64,000 nt of DNA from positions 17,000,880 to 17,064,879 of the forward strand of contig CM028336.1 of NCBI GenBank assembly GCA_016647705.1. Direction: 5' to 3'. This stretch comes from Eucommia ulmoides. Taxonomy: Eukaryota; Streptophyta; Magnoliopsida; Garryales; Eucommiaceae. The notes below the pieces were generated by a model. It had not been told where the DNA came from. It saw only the letters and a program-made list of their open reading frames with translations, and searched no databases. The stretch's first letter is position 1. Every line of letters starts with the position of its first letter. The translations under genes were made by a program, and so were the position numbers. Positions 61,266 to 64,000 of the stretch are shown one piece after another.

Positions 61266-62165
61266 ATCGTGTTCATTGATGATATATTGATATATTCCCA
61301 AAATAAAGAAGAACATGCAGAGCATCTCAAGATTGTATTGCAGACTTTAAGAGAAAAGCAATTGTATGAAAAATTTAGTAAATGTGAGTTTTGGCTAGAT
61401 AGAGTTGTATTCTTGGGGCATGTCATCTCGAGAGATGGTATTCAAGTTGACCCAAAAAAAAGTAGAAGTTGTGATTCAATGGGAAAGGCTGAAGAGTGTG
61501 ACCGAGGTTCCAAGTTTCTTGAGATTGGCGGGTTATTATCGTCGGTTTGTTCAGGAATTTTCTGTTATAGCTGTCCCATTAACTCGATTGACCCACAAGG
61601 AATCTGAATTCGAGTAGACCGACAAATGTGAACAGAGCTTCCAGGAGCTGAAAAGTAAACTTATATCCGCGCCAATACTTTATCTCCCGACAGAATGCGA
61701 TGACTTTGTGATCTACAGTGATGCTTCACACCAAGGGCTAGGGTGTGTACTGATGCAACATGGTCACGTGATTGCATATGCCTCCTGACAATTAAAGAAT
61801 CATGAGCATAACTATCTGACGCATAATTTGAAGTTGGCGGTGATTGTGTTTGCCTTGAAACTCTAAAGACATTATCTGTATGCTGAGACATGCGAGATAT
61901 ACACTGACCACCAGAGTTTGAAATATTTGTTTACTTAGAAAGAACTAAATCTGAGATAGAGACGTTGGATAGAGTTGATCAAGGATTATGATTGTACTAT
62001 CCATTATCACATTGGGAAGGCCAATGTGGTAGCAGATGCGTTGAGTAGGAAATCGACAAGTTCAGTCGCACACCTTCGAATTGTTCACACTAACCTATAT
62101 GCCGAGCTGAGATCTCTGCGAGCCCAGTTGGCAGTTAGTCAGATGGTAGCATAGCTTATGACTTT
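61266..62165 (+). pseudogene. Gypsy element E RT catalytic region and RNase H, broken
   Basis: [20 protein letters not shown] at 61269 holds the catalytic Asp pair. [20 protein letters not shown] follows, then a frameshift at the A-run near 61455 and [15 protein letters not shown] in the next frame. RNase H: VIYSDASHQGLGCVLMQ (about 61710), YTDHQSLKYLFT, and [14 protein letters not shown]. Stops at about 61615, 61786, 61864, 61936, 61957 and 62152 are mostly Trp, Gln or Arg positions changed by C-to-T or G-to-A. Confidence 0.82.
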
Positions 62166-62170
62166 TAACT

Positions 62171-63622
62171 TTGATACCGACATTAATCGACCATATTATA
62201 GAAGCGCAGAAGTTGGATGCCCAATTAGGGAAGATCAGAGATGAAGTGAAGAATGGTCACAGAACCGACTATCGAGTTAAGGATAATGATGAAGCCTTGT
62301 TGTTTAAGAATAGGTTGTGTGTGCTTAATAACGCCGATTTGAAGAAAGATATTTTGGAGGAAGCGTATAGCTCAGCATATGCAATCTATCCAATCAATAC
62401 CAAGATGTATCGGGATTTGCAAGAACACTGTTGGTGGAATGGAATAAAACAAGAAATTTCAAAATTTATTGTCAGATGTCTCGTTTGTCAGCAAGTCAAG
62501 ATAGAGAACCAGCGTCCGGGTAGATTATTGTAGCCTTTGCCTATCCCAAAATAGAAGTGGGAACATATCACGATGGATTTTGTTTCGGGATTGCCCTGCA
62601 CTCAAAAGGGACATAATTCTATTTGGGTGATTATTGATAGACTTACCAAGTCTGCTCATTTTTTGGCCATGAAAACCACGTACTCCATAGACAAGTATGA
62701 AAAATTGTATATTGATAAGATTATCATATTGCATGGTGCGCCGATTTTTATAGTGTCGGATAGGGATTCGAGATTTACCTCGAAGTTCTGGCCGAGTCTT
62801 CAAACTGCTATGAGTACCAAATTAAAATTCAGTACAGTCTTTCATCCTCAAACTGACGGCCAATTAGAGCGTATAATTCAAACGTTGGAGGATATGTTGA
62901 GGGGTTGTGTTTTAGAATTTCCTAGTAGTTGGGATGATCATTTGACGTTGATGGAATTTGCCTATAATAATAATTACCATTCGGCAATCGAGATGGAACC
63001 ATATGAAGCGTTGTATGGTAGAAAATCCAGGACTCCAGTCTGTTGGACTGAAGTCGGAAAACAAAAATTATTGATGCGAGATATAACCCAGATGACGGTG
63101 AAAAAAGTAGAAGTGATTCAAGAAAGACTGAAGACTGCTCAAAGTCGGCAAAAAAGTTATGCTGACAAGCGTAGACGAGAGTTGGAATTTGAGATGGGTG
63201 ATTATGGGTTTTTGCTTATATCCCCATGGAAGGGCATAATGAGATTTGGGAAAAAGGGAAAGCTAAGTCCGGGGTATATCGAGCCATACGAGATTCTAGA
63301 ACAGATTGGCATAGCGGCCTATCGACTAGCCCTACCACCAGAATTGTCCAAATTACACGACATTTTCCACGTATCGATACTTAGAAAATATGTGCCAGAC
63401 CCTTCGTATGTGTTGGCTTCTCAACCAATCGAATTGAAAGAAGACTTGACATATGTTAAGAAGCCAATCCAGATTCTGAACCGTAAAGATCAAGTGTTTC
63501 GGACGAAAACGATTATGTTGGTGAAAGTGCTATGGCGCAGTCATTCGGTAGAGGAAGCGACGTGGGAGAGAGAAGAGGAAATAAGGAATAAATATCCGCA
63601 TTTATTCATTCAAGGTAACTAA
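62171..63622 (+). pseudogene. Gypsy element E integrase and chromodomain-like tail
   Basis: Zinc-binding N-terminus with the Cys pair intact (CLVCQQVK at about 62489), but both expected His are Tyr (AYSSAYAIYP, 62364). Two stops (62531 and 62552) separate it from the catalytic core: VIIDRLTKSAHF, IVSDRDSRFTSKFW and HPQTDGQLERIIQTLEDMLR keep the D,D,E residues. C-terminus: LHDIFHVSILRKYVPDPSYV and a chromodomain-like module, LVKVLWRSHSVEEATWEREE at about 63510. That module and the long LTR place it near the Tekay/Del chromoviruses. The core and tail form one open frame of 349 codons, the best-preserved part of the element. Confidence 0.86.
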
Positions 63623-63631
63623 AACTTCGGG

Positions 63632-63658
63632 ACGAAATTTCTTTTAGAATGGAAAAAT
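63632..63658 (+). other. Polypurine tract region of Gypsy element E
   Basis: CGGGACGAAATTTCTTTTAG then AATGGAAAAAT just before the 3' LTR. GGGACGAAATTTCTTTTA is a standard Tekay/Del context. Confidence 0.65.
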
Positions 63659-63752
63659 TGTAAAGTCTATTTCTTGCAGATGCATATTTCTAATTGTATT
63701 TTAGAATATTTAGAAAAATAACGGGGTGCGTTATTCTAATTAATATTTACTT

Positions 63753-63827
<75 letters not shown>

Positions 63828-64000
63828 TATTATATTATAATATAAATAAATAAGTTAAAAAAAAAAAAAAAAGAAAAAAAGGGGTATAAAATCAAAAGAA
63901 GTGTGGTCACAAGATACTCCACGTGTCTTGGTCAAACACAAAAAAAAAAAAAAAAAAAGGTAAAAAGGTAAGGCGGTGCCGAACTAGTGTACACACACAC
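63659..64000 (+). mobile_element. 3' LTR of Gypsy element E, cut by window edge
   Basis: TGTAAAGTCTATTTCTTGCA, then ATTTCTAATTGTATTTTAGA as in the 5' LTR, with an (AT)n(GT)n tract (63757-63827) and CTCCACGTGTCTTGGTCAAA. Identity with 55842-56390 is high outside microsatellites; the rest lies beyond 64000. Confidence 0.88.

Overview
This is a nuclear window from a flowering plant, most likely a eudicot. It is AT-rich, carries long A/T and AT-dinucleotide tracts, and is crowded with decayed Copia and chromodomain Gypsy retrotransposons, L1 and RTE LINEs, TRIMs and MITE-like inverted repeats. No bacterial, phage or organellar features are visible, and nothing looks like a CRISPR array or an operon.

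The one host gene I can assemble runs on the + strand from about 17.70 to 44.68 kb. It has eight small exons (105, 69, 30, 33, 71, 82, 52 and 65 nt) that join in one open frame of 168 codons plus stop, with canonical GT/AG borders and matching intron phases. The conceptual protein resembles the NNF1/PMF1 subunit of the MIS12 kinetochore complex. About 26.5 kb of the 27 kb gene is intron, mostly transposon debris. Intron 1 holds a near-identical long hairpin MITE, an antisense gag-like fragment, an L1 tail and an RTE tail. Intron 3 holds a possible LTR fragment. Intron 4 holds an antisense Copia. Intron 5 holds a GC-rich LTR-like block and an antisense L1 tail. Intron 6 holds a complete TRIM inside an L1 relic, a Copia fragment and hairpins. 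Intron 7 is almost entirely one long-TIR element.

Left flank (1-17.6 kb): a Copia relic (5' LTR about 279-1260, RT/RNase H 2107-3170, 3' LTR from 3189) has its 3' LTR split by a 2.09-kb solo LTR with GTCGAC-rich repeats (3678-5769, target duplication CTAGA/CTAGG). A fragment of that same LTR family lies inverted at 1-278. Next come a 90-bp tandem repeat, two long inverted-repeat elements (9.68-10.49 and 11.34-12.39 kb), and a mosaic of direct and inverted repeats (12.6-16.5 kb).

Right flank (44.7-64 kb): a TRIM (target duplication CGAAA) is split by a Copia with both LTRs (45.17-48.29 kb), which itself contains an inverted piece of its own LTR. Then follow a Mutator-like MITE (49.8-50.8 kb), a tandem duplication rich in CATCGTCGT (51.1-52.2 kb), an antisense Copia 3' end with its LTR (52.2-53.5 kb), a promoter-like block on the minus strand, and a large Tekay/Del-like Gypsy element. 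The Gypsy element has a 3.0-kb 5' LTR (55842-58812), a broken gag-pol with chromodomain-like C-terminus (59.0-63.6 kb), and a 3' LTR cut by the window edge. Its stop codons are mostly of the C-to-T type. All mobile-element coding regions seen here are broken.
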